This document shows positions 4,550 through 13,115 of a stretch of 14,512 nucleotides of DNA, piece by piece. The position numbers and the translations under genes were made by a program. A model generated the notes under the pieces. It made no database searches. It was not told where the DNA came from and saw only the letters and a list, made by a program, of their open reading frames with translations. The number at the start of each line of letters is the position of its first letter. The stretch's first letter is position 1. The stretch comes from Thermodesulfovibrionales bacterium (GTDB lineage: Bacteria > Nitrospirota > Thermodesulfovibrionia > Thermodesulfovibrionales > SM23-35), in NCBI GenBank assembly GCA_022865525.1, contig JALHSV010000177.1, positions 1-14,512 of the forward strand. The letters are read 5' to 3'.

Positions 4550-5620
4550 ATGAATAATGTTGAAAAATTGCGGAAAGCAATCGACAAGATCGACAATGAA
4601 ATCCTTAATCTTCTGAATGAGCGGTCAAATATTGTTCTTGAAATTGCCCACATCAAACGGAATGAGAACGCAAAATTTTATTCTCCAGAGCGTGAAAGGC
4701 AGATTTTAGAACGTCTTATATTACTCAATCAAGGGCCGTTCCCTAACGAAACGCTGAAAGTTATTTACCGGGAGATACTGTCTGCTTCACTTTCCCTTGA
4801 AGAACCACTGAAGGTTGCCTGTTTAGGGCCTTTGGCCACCTTTACCCATCTTGCAGCACTGCGGCATTTTGGTTCATCAGCGCATTTTATTCCTGTTGAG
4901 AGTATCAAGGATGTTTTCGATGCTGTTGAAAAAGGCAAGGCAGAATTCGGTGTTGTCCCGATTGAGAACTCAAATGAAGGTGTGATCAGTTATACCCTTG
5001 ATGTGTTCATTGATTCTGATCTCAAGGTCTCTGCAGAAGTAATGCTTGAAATAACCCATAACCTCCTTTCTCAGAGTGGGGATAAATCAAAGATCAGGAA
5101 GGTGTATTCTTTTTCGCCGGCAACAGCCCAATGCAGGCGATGGCTTCAGTTAAACCTTGCCGGGATCCCGGTTGTCGAAGCAACGAGCACAGCTAATGCA
5201 GCAGAGCTTGCATCACGTGATGATGAAGCAGCAGCAATAGCCAGTGATCTTGCTGCGAAAATCTATCAGCTTCAGTTTGTAGAAAGGGATATTGAGGACA
5301 GCAGACAGAATTACACACGGTTCCTTGTCATTTCCAGGGAATTTCCCAAACAGTCAGGGCATGATAAGACATCGATAATGTTCTCACTTAAGGACAAACC
5401 GGGGAGCCTGTATAACAGCCTTGAACCTTTCAAAAAAGCAAAAATCAACCTTTCGAAAATTGAATCGAGGCCCTCGAAAAGAAAGGCGTGGGAATACATC
5501 TTTTTTGTTGATATGGAGGGTCATATAGAAAATAAGAAAGTGAGAAAAGCAATTGATGCCGTCAAAGACAACTGTCTTTATCTGAAAATTCTCGGATCAT
5601 ATCCTCATGGAGGTTTATAA
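4550..5620 (+). CDS. pheA: Bifunctional chorismate mutase / prephenate dehydratase (P-protein)
   Basis: This cytosolic enzyme converts chorismate to prephenate and then to phenylpyruvate, the Phe branch. From ATG 4550 it is 356 residues: an AroQ-type chorismate mutase helix domain (1-85, with IDKIDNEILNLLNER), prephenate dehydratase (86-262, GPLATFTHLAAL at 93-104, PIENSNEG at 137-144, TRF at 256-258) and an ACT domain (274-353) with GSLY and ESRP, the motifs of Phe feedback binding. The frame extends upstream to TTG 4535; neither start has a good ribosome site, and ATG fits family alignments better. Where homologues usually read SHPQALAQC, this one reads SFSPATAQC (187-195), an unusual substitution outside the catalytic TRF. 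It is first in the operon and overlaps the next gene by one base (TAATG). Confidence 0.93.
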   Translation: MNNVEKLRKAIDKIDNEILNLLNERSNIVLEIAHIKRNENAKFYSPERERQILERLILLNQGPFPNETLKVIYREILSASLSLEEPLKVACLGPLATFTHLAALRHFGSSAHFIPVESIKDVFDAVEKGKAEFGVVPIENSNEGVISYTLDVFIDSDLKVSAEVMLEITHNLLSQSGDKSKIRKVYSFSPATAQCRRWLQLNLAGIPVVEATSTANAAELASRDDEAAAIASDLAAKIYQLQFVERDIEDSRQNYTRFLVISREFPKQSGHDKTSIMFSLKDKPGSLYNSLEPFKKAKINLSKIESRPSKRKAWEYIFFVDMEGHIENKKVRKAIDAVKDNCLYLKILGSYPHGGL

Positions 5621-6711
5621 TGGTTAAACCGCCTCGCTATGTCTCCGCAATACAACCCTATGTGCCCGGAAAACCCGTGGAAGAACTTGAACGTGAACTG
5701 GGAATCAGGGACTCTGTTAAGCTTGCGTCGAATGAAAACCCACTGGGCCCATCACCACTCGTACTGAAGGAAATCATCAATGATCTGACAAATACGAAGA
5801 GTTCACTCAGTTTGAACCGGTACCCGGATGGAAATGGTTACTACCTCAAACAGGCATTGTCCAGGAGACTTTCTGTATCCGAAGACGAGATAATCCTCGG
5901 AAACGGATCAAATGAGCTCATTGATATTGCTGCACGAACATTTCTTCAACCGGGAGATGAAGCTGTCATGGCTCACCCGTCGTTTGTCGTTTATCCCATG
6001 GCAACACAGGCACAGGGAGCAACGGCTATACAGATACCATTAAAGAAGTATACGCATAACCTTGATGCAATGGCAGATGCAATAACTTCGAGCACAAAAA
6101 TAGTCTTCATAGCAAATCCAAATAACCCGACCGGCACAATGAATACCAAAGCGGAATTTGAGAGGTTTATGAAGAGGGTCCCTGAAGGGATATTGGTCGT
6201 CTGTGATGAGGCATATTGTGAATATGTAACAAAACCTGATTATCCCGATAGCATGAAATATCTCGCACAAGGAAAGGATATCCTGATACTCAGAACGTTC
6301 TCAAAAATGTATGGGCTTGCCGGGCTCAGGATTGGATACGGGATTGGACGAAAAGACATTATTGGTGAAATGAATAAACTCAGGCCCCCCTTTAATACAA
6401 GTTCTATCGCTCAGAAAGCAGCGCTGTGGGCATTACAAGATGAGAATCATCTCCAGAGGACGAGGGAAATCAACGAACAGGGGAAAACCTATCTATATAA
6501 AGAACTTGATTCCATCGGAATGAAGTATGTGCCGACAGAAGCGAATTTTATTTTTATGCCGCTGGAACATGATGCACATACCCTTTATACGATATTGCTC
6601 AAACAGGGCGTGATTGTCAGACCCATGGGACAGCATGAAATACGGGTTACCATCGGCTTGCCGGAAGAAAACAAGAGATTTATAGATGCCTTGAAAAAGG
6701 TCATGGGTTAG
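5620..6711 (+). CDS. hisC: HisC-family aminotransferase, probably aromatic/histidinol-phosphate
   Basis: This 363-residue fold-type I PLP enzyme has the histidinol-phosphate aminotransferase hallmarks: SNENPLGPSP (37-46), NRYPDGNG (66-73), NPNNPTGT (166-173), DEAYCEY (196-202), the Schiff-base Lys229 in TFSKMYGLAG, and Arg237 in GLRIGYG. By family it transfers an amino group from glutamate to imidazole-acetol phosphate. It lies between pheA and DAHP synthase with no other his genes, and HisC enzymes of this group often also aminate phenylpyruvate, hydroxyphenylpyruvate or prephenate. I therefore infer a role in the last step of Phe and Tyr synthesis. GGAGG 7 bp before ATG 5620 gives a strong ribosome site, and the start overlaps the pheA stop. 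Specificity cannot be fixed from sequence. Confidence 0.88.
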   Translation: MVKPPRYVSAIQPYVPGKPVEELERELGIRDSVKLASNENPLGPSPLVLKEIINDLTNTKSSLSLNRYPDGNGYYLKQALSRRLSVSEDEIILGNGSNELIDIAARTFLQPGDEAVMAHPSFVVYPMATQAQGATAIQIPLKKYTHNLDAMADAITSSTKIVFIANPNNPTGTMNTKAEFERFMKRVPEGILVVCDEAYCEYVTKPDYPDSMKYLAQGKDILILRTFSKMYGLAGLRIGYGIGRKDIIGEMNKLRPPFNTSSIAQKAALWALQDENHLQRTREINEQGKTYLYKELDSIGMKYVPTEANFIFMPLEHDAHTLYTILLKQGVIVRPMGQHEIRVTIGLPEENKRFIDALKKVMG

Positions 6712-6775
6712 CAGTCTTTCGGATCAAAAAATTCGAATAACAGAGAAAACCATGGACCAGTAAATGGAGGATTAA

Positions 6776-7801
6776 ATGGATATTATTGTCTTAACTCCGG
6801 GTGCAACGGAAAAAGAACTGAAACATCTTGTCAAAAAGCTTAAAGGACGCGGACTTCAGGTCAACATCTCGAAAGGGACTGAGAGAACAATCATTGGAGT
6901 TATCGGTGATACTTCAAAAATAACGGAAGACGAAGAAAATGGCATACGGGCAATGCCCGGTGTTGAAGATGTAATGAGAATCCTGAAGCCGTACAAGCTT
7001 GCAAGCAGGGAGTTCAAAGGAGAAGATACCACGATCAATGTAAGAGGCTTTCTTATCGGTGGCAGGAAGATACAGGTCATTGCAGGGCCTTGTGCCGTAG
7101 AGAACAAAACTGTGCTGATGGCCGTAGCAGAAAAAGTCAGGGAAGCAGGCGCAACATTTATTCGGGGAGGCGCCTTTAAACCACGTACATCTCCCTATTC
7201 CTTTCAAGGTCTCGGTGAGGAGGGACTGAAATATCTGGCAGAAGCTCGAAAAAAAACAGGGCTCCCTGTTGTTACCGAGATTATGGACCCCAGAGACATG
7301 GAGATTATTTCAAAATACGCGGATATCATACAGATAGGTACAAGGAACATGCAGAATTTCAGGTTACTCCTCGAAGTCGGTATCTCTTCAAAACCGGTGA
7401 TGTTAAAACGGGGTTTGTCGGCAACCATCAAAGAATGGCTTATGGCGGCTGAATATATCATGTCCAGAGGGAACCAAAACGTAATCCTCTGTGAGCGCGG
7501 AATCAGAACGTTTGAAACCGCGACACGAAATACCCTTGATTTAAGCGCAGTCGCTGTTCTCAAGAAGCTCACCCATCTCCCCGTTTTTGTTGATCCAAGC
7601 CATGGAGTAGGGAAATGGGATCTTGTTGCTCCTATGGCAAAGGCAGCTGTGGCAGCAGGCGCAGATGGCCTTATGATCGAGGTTCATACAAATCCGGAAG
7701 AAGCTTTATCTGACGGCGAGCAGTCATTACGGCCACCTGACTTTAAGAAGCTGATGAAAGAGCTGAAACCAATTGCTTTGGCTGTTGGAAGGGAAATATA
7801 A
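6776..7801 (+). CDS. aroF: 3-deoxy-7-phosphoheptulonate (DAHP) synthase, type I-beta with regulatory domain
   Basis: It catalyses the first committed shikimate step, phosphoenolpyruvate plus erythrose 4-phosphate to DAHP. The 341 residues comprise an N-terminal ferredoxin-like ACT-type domain (about 1-75), as in the Thermotoga maritima enzyme, and a KDSA-like TIM barrel (about 95-338). Metal and substrate residues are visible: Cys106 in AGPCAVE, KPRTSPYSFQG (135-145), IGTRNMQNF (187-195), DPSHGVGK with His276 (273-280), Glu302 and Asp313. The N-terminal domain usually confers inhibition by Tyr or Phe. GGAGG before ATG 6776 is a good ribosome site. It follows hisC after 64 bp and precedes tyrA, so pathway entry and the branch enzymes are made together. 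Confidence 0.94.
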   Translation: MDIIVLTPGATEKELKHLVKKLKGRGLQVNISKGTERTIIGVIGDTSKITEDEENGIRAMPGVEDVMRILKPYKLASREFKGEDTTINVRGFLIGGRKIQVIAGPCAVENKTVLMAVAEKVREAGATFIRGGAFKPRTSPYSFQGLGEEGLKYLAEARKKTGLPVVTEIMDPRDMEIISKYADIIQIGTRNMQNFRLLLEVGISSKPVMLKRGLSATIKEWLMAAEYIMSRGNQNVILCERGIRTFETATRNTLDLSAVAVLKKLTHLPVFVDPSHGVGKWDLVAPMAKAAVAAGADGLMIEVHTNPEEALSDGEQSLRPPDFKKLMKELKPIALAVGREI

Positions 7802-7852
7802 GGTAATAGAAAAAATTCAAAACGAAAAAGTCACACAGAGGGCATCCACGGA

Positions 7853-8707
7853 ATGTATTTTCATAAAGTAACCATACTTGGTGTCGGGCTCATTGGAGCT
7901 TCGCTTGCTCTCGCGCTCAAAAAATATGGCCTCTGCAATACAATCATTGGTTATGGCAGAACACAGGGGAATCTCATACGGGCACAGGAGAAAACGATTA
8001 TTGACTCCTTTGAACTTGATCCTGCAAAGGCATGTGATGACTCTGATCTTATCGTTTTTGCAACACCAGTGGGGATCTTTATCGATATTGCAAAACAGAT
8101 ATCTCATGTGTTGAAAAGAAATGCAATAGTTACCGATGTCGGCAGTGTTAAAGGAAACCTTGTGCGGGAGATGGAGGGATTACTGTCACCCCAGGTTTTT
8201 TTCGTTGGAGGGCACCCGATAGCCGGAAGCGCCCGCTCGGGGATAGATACTGCATCAGCACAAATCTTCACAAAAGCACAGTGTATTATTACGCCGACGC
8301 AAAATACGGACAGGAAAGCCCTTGAGACGATTAGCGCCATGTGGCGTACCCTCGGTTGTCTTATAACGCTCATAGAACCTGAAGAACACGATCGAATCTA
8401 TGCTGCAGTGAGCCACCTGCCGCATCTTTTAGCGTATGAAATCGTTAATACTGTTGCAGATATAAACAGCTTATATCTCACATTCTCCGGACAGGGGTTT
8501 AAGGATACCACACGGATAGCATCGAGCCATCCGGAACTCTGGCGTGATATCTGTATGCACAATCGCGATAATCTCCTTGCATATATCGAGATATATAAAA
8601 AAAATCTCGACAGAGTGAGCCGGTATCTCAGGACCGATGACGCCGAGTCCCTTAACAGGGATTTCCAGAGAGCCCGGACACTGAGGGAGAGCATTGGACA
8701 GGATTGA
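7853..8707 (+). CDS. tyrA: Prephenate/arogenate dehydrogenase
   Basis: This 284-residue cytosolic enzyme oxidatively decarboxylates prephenate (or arogenate) in the Tyr branch. The N-terminal Rossmann domain carries ILGVGLIGASLALALKK (8-24) with the GxGxxG dinucleotide loop, FATPVG (69-74) and DVGSVKG (95-101). The catalytic segment GGHPIAGS (119-126) includes His121, and SHLPHLLAYEI (188-198) and TTRIASSHPELWRDI follow in the helical dimerisation domain. There is no fused chorismate mutase or ACT domain, so feedback control must come from this domain itself or from the upstream DAHP synthase. ATG 7853 is preceded by GAGGG at a rather long spacing. Its end overlaps the aroA start by 14 bp. 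NAD versus NADP preference and prephenate versus arogenate use are not clear from sequence. Confidence 0.92.
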   Translation: MYFHKVTILGVGLIGASLALALKKYGLCNTIIGYGRTQGNLIRAQEKTIIDSFELDPAKACDDSDLIVFATPVGIFIDIAKQISHVLKRNAIVTDVGSVKGNLVREMEGLLSPQVFFVGGHPIAGSARSGIDTASAQIFTKAQCIITPTQNTDRKALETISAMWRTLGCLITLIEPEEHDRIYAAVSHLPHLLAYEIVNTVADINSLYLTFSGQGFKDTTRIASSHPELWRDICMHNRDNLLAYIEIYKKNLDRVSRYLRTDDAESLNRDFQRARTLRESIGQD

Positions 8708-9983
8708 ACTGAATAAGGCAGAACATTTTAAAGGCGAGTTTTCCCCAACTCCTGATAAATCGATATCCCACAGGGCAGTAATATGCGCTTCCCTGGCAAA
8801 AGGGAAAAGCATCATAAGGAATTTTCTCAAAGCTGAAGACCCGATGAGCACGCTTCATGCGTTCAGGGCTCTGGGAGTAGACATCGATGACAGAGGGGAA
8901 GATATACTGGTAAACGGCAAGGGTATTCATGGCCTTAGGGAATCATCTGATGTAATCGACTGCGGCAACTCCGGAACAACGATCAGGCTTCTTTCGGGGG
9001 TGCTTTCGGGTAATCCCTTTTTCTCAGTCCTGAGCGGAGATTCATCTCTGAGGAAAAGACCCATGGCCAGAGTCATAGAACCATTAAGCCGGATGGGAGC
9101 AGAGATTCTGGCACGTGCAGAAAACCGGTATCCACCTCTTGCGATAAAAGGCGGCTCCTTACAGGCAATAACATATTCTATACCGGTTGCGAGCGCACAG
9201 GTAAAATCATCCCTCATCCTGGCAGGTCTTTATGCATCAGGAGAAACCGTCATTACGGAACCAGCAAAGTCAAGAGACCATACAGAACGGATGTTGCCCG
9301 CATTTGGTGCAGAGATTGCTGTTAACGGACTTCGCGTTTCGATAAAAAGCGGGACAGAATTGCAGGGTACCGATGTTTACGTCCCTGGGGATTTTTCATC
9401 GGCGGCTTTTTTCATCGTTGGTGCTTTGTTGATAAAAAATGCCGACATAACCATAACAGGAGTGGGAATAAATCCGACAAGGACAGGTCTCCTCGGTGTT
9501 CTCAAAGAGATGGGTGCTGACATAGAGATATCCCGTATACGTGAGGTGTCAGGTGAACCATTAGCGGACATTCATTGCAGCGGCGGCGCAGCACTGAAGG
9601 CAGTCAGCATAACGAAAGAGAAAATTCCCGCCCTCATTGATGAATTTCCGATACTCTGTGTGGCAGCCACGCAAGCCGCGGGAATCACGACCATCAGAGG
9701 AGCGGAGGAACTGAGGATAAAGGAGTCAGATAGAATCAGGAGTATGGCAACAGAACTCAGAAAGATGGGTGCAGAGGCCGAAGAATTTGAAGACGGCCTG
9801 AACATAAAAGGAAGGAGCTCCCTAAAGGGTTCTGAAATAGAAAGCTATGGTGATCACCGGATTGCCATGGCAATGGCAATAGCAGGACTTGTCGCAGAAG
9901 GGACAACCACAATACACGGTGTGTCTTCTGTGAACATATCATTCCCCGGATTCTTTCAGCACCTCCGGAAACTGACATTATGA
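8694..9983 (+). CDS. aroA: 3-phosphoshikimate 1-carboxyvinyltransferase (EPSP synthase), class II-like
   Basis: It joins shikimate 3-phosphate and phosphoenolpyruvate to form EPSP. The 429 residues fit the two-domain inverse alpha/beta barrel. Visible motifs are DKSISHR (21-27), GNSGTTIRLL (91-100), KRPMARVIEPL (121-131), SAQVKSSLILAG (167-178), RDHTERM (194-200), NPTRTG (260-265), LIDEFPIL (314-321), RIKESDRI (341-348) and YGDHRIAMAMA (385-395). SAQVK, RDHTE, DKS and NPTR together are typical of class II enzymes; the Gly in GNSGTT corresponds to the conserved active-site Gly rather than the Ala of Agrobacterium CP4. The start is TTG 8694 within tyrA, with GAGGGAG just upstream; the N-terminus then aligns with relatives. 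It ends on ATGA shared with cmk. Confidence 0.94.
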   Translation: MDRIELNKAEHFKGEFSPTPDKSISHRAVICASLAKGKSIIRNFLKAEDPMSTLHAFRALGVDIDDRGEDILVNGKGIHGLRESSDVIDCGNSGTTIRLLSGVLSGNPFFSVLSGDSSLRKRPMARVIEPLSRMGAEILARAENRYPPLAIKGGSLQAITYSIPVASAQVKSSLILAGLYASGETVITEPAKSRDHTERMLPAFGAEIAVNGLRVSIKSGTELQGTDVYVPGDFSSAAFFIVGALLIKNADITITGVGINPTRTGLLGVLKEMGADIEISRIREVSGEPLADIHCSGGAALKAVSITKEKIPALIDEFPILCVAATQAAGITTIRGAEELRIKESDRIRSMATELRKMGAEAEEFEDGLNIKGRSSLKGSEIESYGDHRIAMAMAIAGLVAEGTTTIHGVSSVNISFPGFFQHLRKLTL

Positions 9984-10636
9984 GGCGGGTTGTCTCCATT
10001 GATGGCCCGGCAGGCTCAGGGAAAACAACGATAGCGAAGCTTATCGCGCAGGAACTCGGATACAGTTACCTTGACACCGGTGCCCTGTATAGGGCTGTTG
10101 CCTTTTCTTTGAGAAATAATATGATAGAGCCTCATGACAGTGATGATAGGCTCAGGGCTGTTCTCAGCAGGACCGTTGTTATATTCAGAAACGGGAGGGT
10201 TCTTCTGAATGACGATGATGTAACAGATGGAATCAGATCAAAAGATATAGACCACTACTCTTCTGTTTTTTCGGCACGGAAAATTGTGAGAGATTTTCTC
10301 CTCGGTTCCCAGAGAGATGCTGCTTCGCATCATGATCTCGTCGTTGAAGGAAGGGATACGACTACCGTTGTTTTTCCTGATGCGAAAAAGAAAATTTTTC
10401 TGGATGCCTCATTGGAAGAGCGGGCAAAAAGACGTTACATTCAATACAGAGATAAGGGGATCGAGATAAGCATGGCAGACGCAATGAACACGATCGTGGA
10501 AAGGGACGGGAGGGATGCCGGCCGCGACATAGCCCCATTGGTTAAAGCACCCGATGCTCTCCTGATCGATTCATCGAACCTTTCGATAGAAGAAGTAAGA
10601 AATACCATACTTGATTTTGTAAGAAAAGACCCTTAA
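9980..10636 (+). CDS. cmk: Cytidylate kinase
   Basis: This 218-residue cytosolic kinase phosphorylates CMP and dCMP using ATP. The P-loop GPAGSGKTT (9-17) opens the protein, followed by YLDTGALYRAVAF (30-42), the family's substrate-binding region, VEGRDTTTVVFPDA (122-135) and the C-terminal motif ERDGRDAGRDIAPLVKA (174-190). Relatives usually have Ser in the DSxR part of this motif; here it reads DAGR, a mild difference. Length is normal. The ATG overlaps the aroA stop (ATGA), so the two are translationally coupled; aroA-cmk adjacency is widespread in bacteria. A weak hairpin with a T-tract follows before ispH. Confidence 0.94.
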   Translation: MRRVVSIDGPAGSGKTTIAKLIAQELGYSYLDTGALYRAVAFSLRNNMIEPHDSDDRLRAVLSRTVVIFRNGRVLLNDDDVTDGIRSKDIDHYSSVFSARKIVRDFLLGSQRDAASHHDLVVEGRDTTTVVFPDAKKKIFLDASLEERAKRRYIQYRDKGIEISMADAMNTIVERDGRDAGRDIAPLVKAPDALLIDSSNLSIEEVRNTILDFVRKDP

Positions 10637-10645
10637 CTTCGCTGC

Positions 10646-10668
10646 TCTGAATGTTTCAGGCATTTTTT
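10646..10668 (+). terminator. Weak intrinsic terminator or attenuator between cmk and ispH
   Basis: TCTGAA (10646-10651), loop TGT, and TTCAGG (10655-10660) form a 6-bp stem with one U-G pair. CA and six Ts follow. The stem is short and AT-rich, so termination would be partial at best. It would allow the downstream translation-related genes to be expressed separately from the aro genes only if another promoter exists, which I did not find. Confidence 0.3.
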
Positions 10669-10684
10669 ATTGAAGGGTATACGG

Positions 10685-11521
10685 ATGGAAATACTTATTA
10701 CAAAGACAGCCGGATTCTGTTTTGGGGTTAAACGGGCTATTGACATAGCTTTCAGGATAGCCAGGGAAAAGAGGAAAGGGGTATTTACCCTCGGCCCGAT
10801 TATTCATAACCCCCAGGTTGTGGAGAAGCTTGCGGAGAAAGGTATTGTTCCTATTCATGATATGAGAACCAAAAAAGATATAAAGGCACTCATCATAAGA
10901 ACCCACGGGATACCGCTCAATATTTCGCGGGAGTTGGATTCGAAAGGGTATGAAATTATAGATGCGACATGTCCATTTGTAAAAAAGGCCCAGTATTATG
11001 CTAAACTCCTTAGTGAAGAAGGGTATCAGGTAGTTATCCTTGGAGAAAAAAACCATCCAGAGGTAAAAAGTCTTATGAGTTATGCCAGGAAGAATGCTAT
11101 CGTGGTGAATGCTCAATCGTGTCTGCCGAAACTGAAAAACAAGGTCGGTATTGTTGTCCAGACAACACAACCCCTTGAAGCTTTAAAAAAAGTCATATCT
11201 GAAGCTACAGAACATGCAAAAGAGATAAAAGTATATAATACGATATGTAATTCCACCGCCCAGAGATTAAGGGAAACAGCAAACGTAGCCGCAAAGGTTG
11301 ATGTAATGTTTGTCGTTGGCGGAAAAAACAGTGCAAATACGACTCAGCTTACAAAGCTCTGTAAATCTCTGTCTGTGCCGACATATCACATAGAAACATC
11401 TGCTGAGATCAAAAAAGCATGGATTAAAAGGGCGAAAAAAATTGGTATCACAGCCGGGGCATCAACGCCCACGTGGATTATCAAAGAAGTTAAGGTGCGA
11501 ATTAGCGATATAGGAGGATAA
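10685..11521 (+). CDS. ispH: 4-hydroxy-3-methylbut-2-enyl diphosphate reductase
   Basis: The last enzyme of the MEP isoprenoid pathway, an iron-sulfur protein that makes IPP and DMAPP from HMBPP. From ATG 10685 it has 278 residues, with the three cluster ligands Cys12 (AGFCFGVKRA), Cys96 (DATCPFVKKA) and Cys188 (NTICNSTAQR). The substrate residues His41 (GPIIHNPQVV), His74 (RTHGIP), His124 and Glu126 (KNHPEV region) are also present. The frame opens at TTG 10670, but AAGGG 7-8 bp before ATG 10685 and alignment of MEILITKTAGFCFG with relatives favour the ATG. The stop lies 7 bp before the rpsA start. In some Clostridia these two genes are fused; here they are separate. Confidence 0.94.
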   Translation: MEILITKTAGFCFGVKRAIDIAFRIAREKRKGVFTLGPIIHNPQVVEKLAEKGIVPIHDMRTKKDIKALIIRTHGIPLNISRELDSKGYEIIDATCPFVKKAQYYAKLLSEEGYQVVILGEKNHPEVKSLMSYARKNAIVVNAQSCLPKLKNKVGIVVQTTQPLEALKKVISEATEHAKEIKVYNTICNSTAQRLRETANVAAKVDVMFVVGGKNSANTTQLTKLCKSLSVPTYHIETSAEIKKAWIKRAKKIGITAGASTPTWIIKEVKVRISDIGG

Positions 11522-11528
11522 TGGTCGC

Positions 11529-13115
11529 GTGGAACTGAAAAACGACGAAATGGAAAAACTGTATGCTGAGACCTTTCACAGTATCCAAGAAGGCACGATA
11601 CTGAAAGGAAAAGTCTTATCCCTTCGACAGGATGGTGTTATTATTGACATCGGATATAAATCCGAAGGGTTTATTCCGATTGAGGAATTTTCAGGAGAGG
11701 AGATTGCCTCTCTGAAACCGGGTTCTGATATAGAGGTATTTGTTGAGAACATAGAAGACGCTGAAGGAATGCTCACGCTCTCAAAAGAGCGCGCTACAAA
11801 AATAAAGGTCTGGGAAATGCTCGAAAATGCACTGCGGGATGGAAGTCCGATCGAAGGCAAGATTGTCGGAAAGACAAAAGGGGGTTTTTCTGTAGACATC
11901 TCCGGGGTCAGTGCTTTTCTTCCGGGTTCCCAGGTCGACATAAAACCGCTGAAGGAAATAGATAGCCTTGTTGGGAAAAAACTGTCCTTTAAGGTGCTAA
12001 AACTGAACAATAAACTTTCTAACGTCATTATTTCGAGAAGAGCAATCCTCGAAGAAGAGATGCGGAAAAAGAAGACTGAGACGCTTGAACAATTGAAAGA
12101 AGGACAGGTTATGCAGGGAGTCACTAAAAATATCACTGATTACGGTGTATTTGTTGATCTCGGCGGAATAGATGGACTCTTGCATATATCGGATATCTCC
12201 TGGGGAAGAATCAACCACCCGTCAGAGTTTTTTGTCATCGGTGATGAAATAAGCGTCATAATCCTGAAATATGACGAGGCAAGCGAGAAAGTCACCCTGG
12301 GATATAAACAGAGAACACCTGATCCATGGTCCCTTGTTGATGAAAAATATCCCGTCGGGAAGAAGGTGCAAGGGAAGGTTGTAAGTATTACAGATTATGG
12401 TGCATTCATTGAACTTGAGGAAGGATTGGAAGGACTTGTACATATATCCGAAATAGACTGGCTGTCGAGGCTGAAGCATCCTTCAAAATACTTGTCCATA
12501 GGCGAGACTGTTGAAACCCTTGTCTTAAAGGTTGATAAGGAAGAACGGAGGCTTTCCCTGAGCATAAAGCAGCTCAAACCCAGTCCCTGGGCACTGGTCT
12601 CGCAAAGCTACACAGTGGGTCAGAGGGTGTCAGGCAAGGTCAAGACGATAACTGATTTCGGTGTTTTTGTCGGGTTGCCGGAAGGTATCGATGCCCTTAT
12701 CCATATATCAGACCTTTCCTGGACAAAACATATTAAGCATCCATCAGAAGTCCTGAAAAAAGGACAGAAAGTTGATGCTCTTGTGCTTGGCATTGAACCG
12801 GAAGCCGAAAAAATGGCACTTGGTTTAAAACAACTGGAGCCGGACCCATGGGTGCATGATATCCCGGAGAGGTTTAAACTCGGTTCTGAGGTAAAGGGGA
12901 AAGTGCTGACGATTACTGATTTCGGCATATTCGCTGAGCTTGATGGCGGGGGAGAAGGCCTTGTTTATTCATCCGAAATAATAAAATCAGCCTCAGAGAA
13001 TGGAGAAGAGGCTATCAAGCCGGGAGATACCATAACAGTACGAATCATCAAGATAGATTGCGAGGAGCGCAAGATCGGGTTGAGCATGAAAAATCTGAAA
13101 AGGACAGAGGATTGA
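11529..13115 (+). CDS. rpsA: 30S ribosomal protein S1, six S1 domains
   Basis: S1 helps the small ribosomal subunit capture and unfold mRNA. The 528-residue protein has six S1 RNA-binding domains at about 22-88, 106-171, 191-260, 276-347, 363-434 and 450-521. Domains 3-6 carry the strongest signatures, such as ITDYGVFVDLGGIDGLLHIS and ITDFGVFVGLPEGIDALIHI, and the first two are the divergent ribosome-docking type. The last lacks the usual HIS (LVYSSEI). The GTG at 11529 is 11 bp after AGGAGG (11512-11517), a long spacing; ATG 11547 is an alternative start without a ribosome site. The ATG at 11521, nearer to the AGGAGG, is out of frame and stops after five codons. It is followed by sppA in an overlapping TTGA arrangement. 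Confidence 0.94.
   Translation: MELKNDEMEKLYAETFHSIQEGTILKGKVLSLRQDGVIIDIGYKSEGFIPIEEFSGEEIASLKPGSDIEVFVENIEDAEGMLTLSKERATKIKVWEMLENALRDGSPIEGKIVGKTKGGFSVDISGVSAFLPGSQVDIKPLKEIDSLVGKKLSFKVLKLNNKLSNVIISRRAILEEEMRKKKTETLEQLKEGQVMQGVTKNITDYGVFVDLGGIDGLLHISDISWGRINHPSEFFVIGDEISVIILKYDEASEKVTLGYKQRTPDPWSLVDEKYPVGKKVQGKVVSITDYGAFIELEEGLEGLVHISEIDWLSRLKHPSKYLSIGETVETLVLKVDKEERRLSLSIKQLKPSPWALVSQSYTVGQRVSGKVKTITDFGVFVGLPEGIDALIHISDLSWTKHIKHPSEVLKKGQKVDALVLGIEPEAEKMALGLKQLEPDPWVHDIPERFKLGSEVKGKVLTITDFGIFAELDGGGEGLVYSSEIIKSASENGEEAIKPGDTITVRIIKIDCEERKIGLSMKNLKRTED

Noticed and set aside
10670..11170. 167-residue minus-strand ORF opposite ispH
   Set aside because: It is a shadow of ispH, which has all three cluster cysteines; the antisense frame has no recognisable motifs.
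13058..13111. Longer SppA start at TTG 13058 inside rpsA
   Set aside because: It would add 18 charged residues before the membrane helix and has no ribosome site; TTG 13112, overlapping the rpsA stop, fits the family.
10685..13115. IspH-S1 fusion protein as in Clostridia
   Set aside because: A TAA stop at 11519-11521 and a separate start for rpsA are clear, and the frames do not join.
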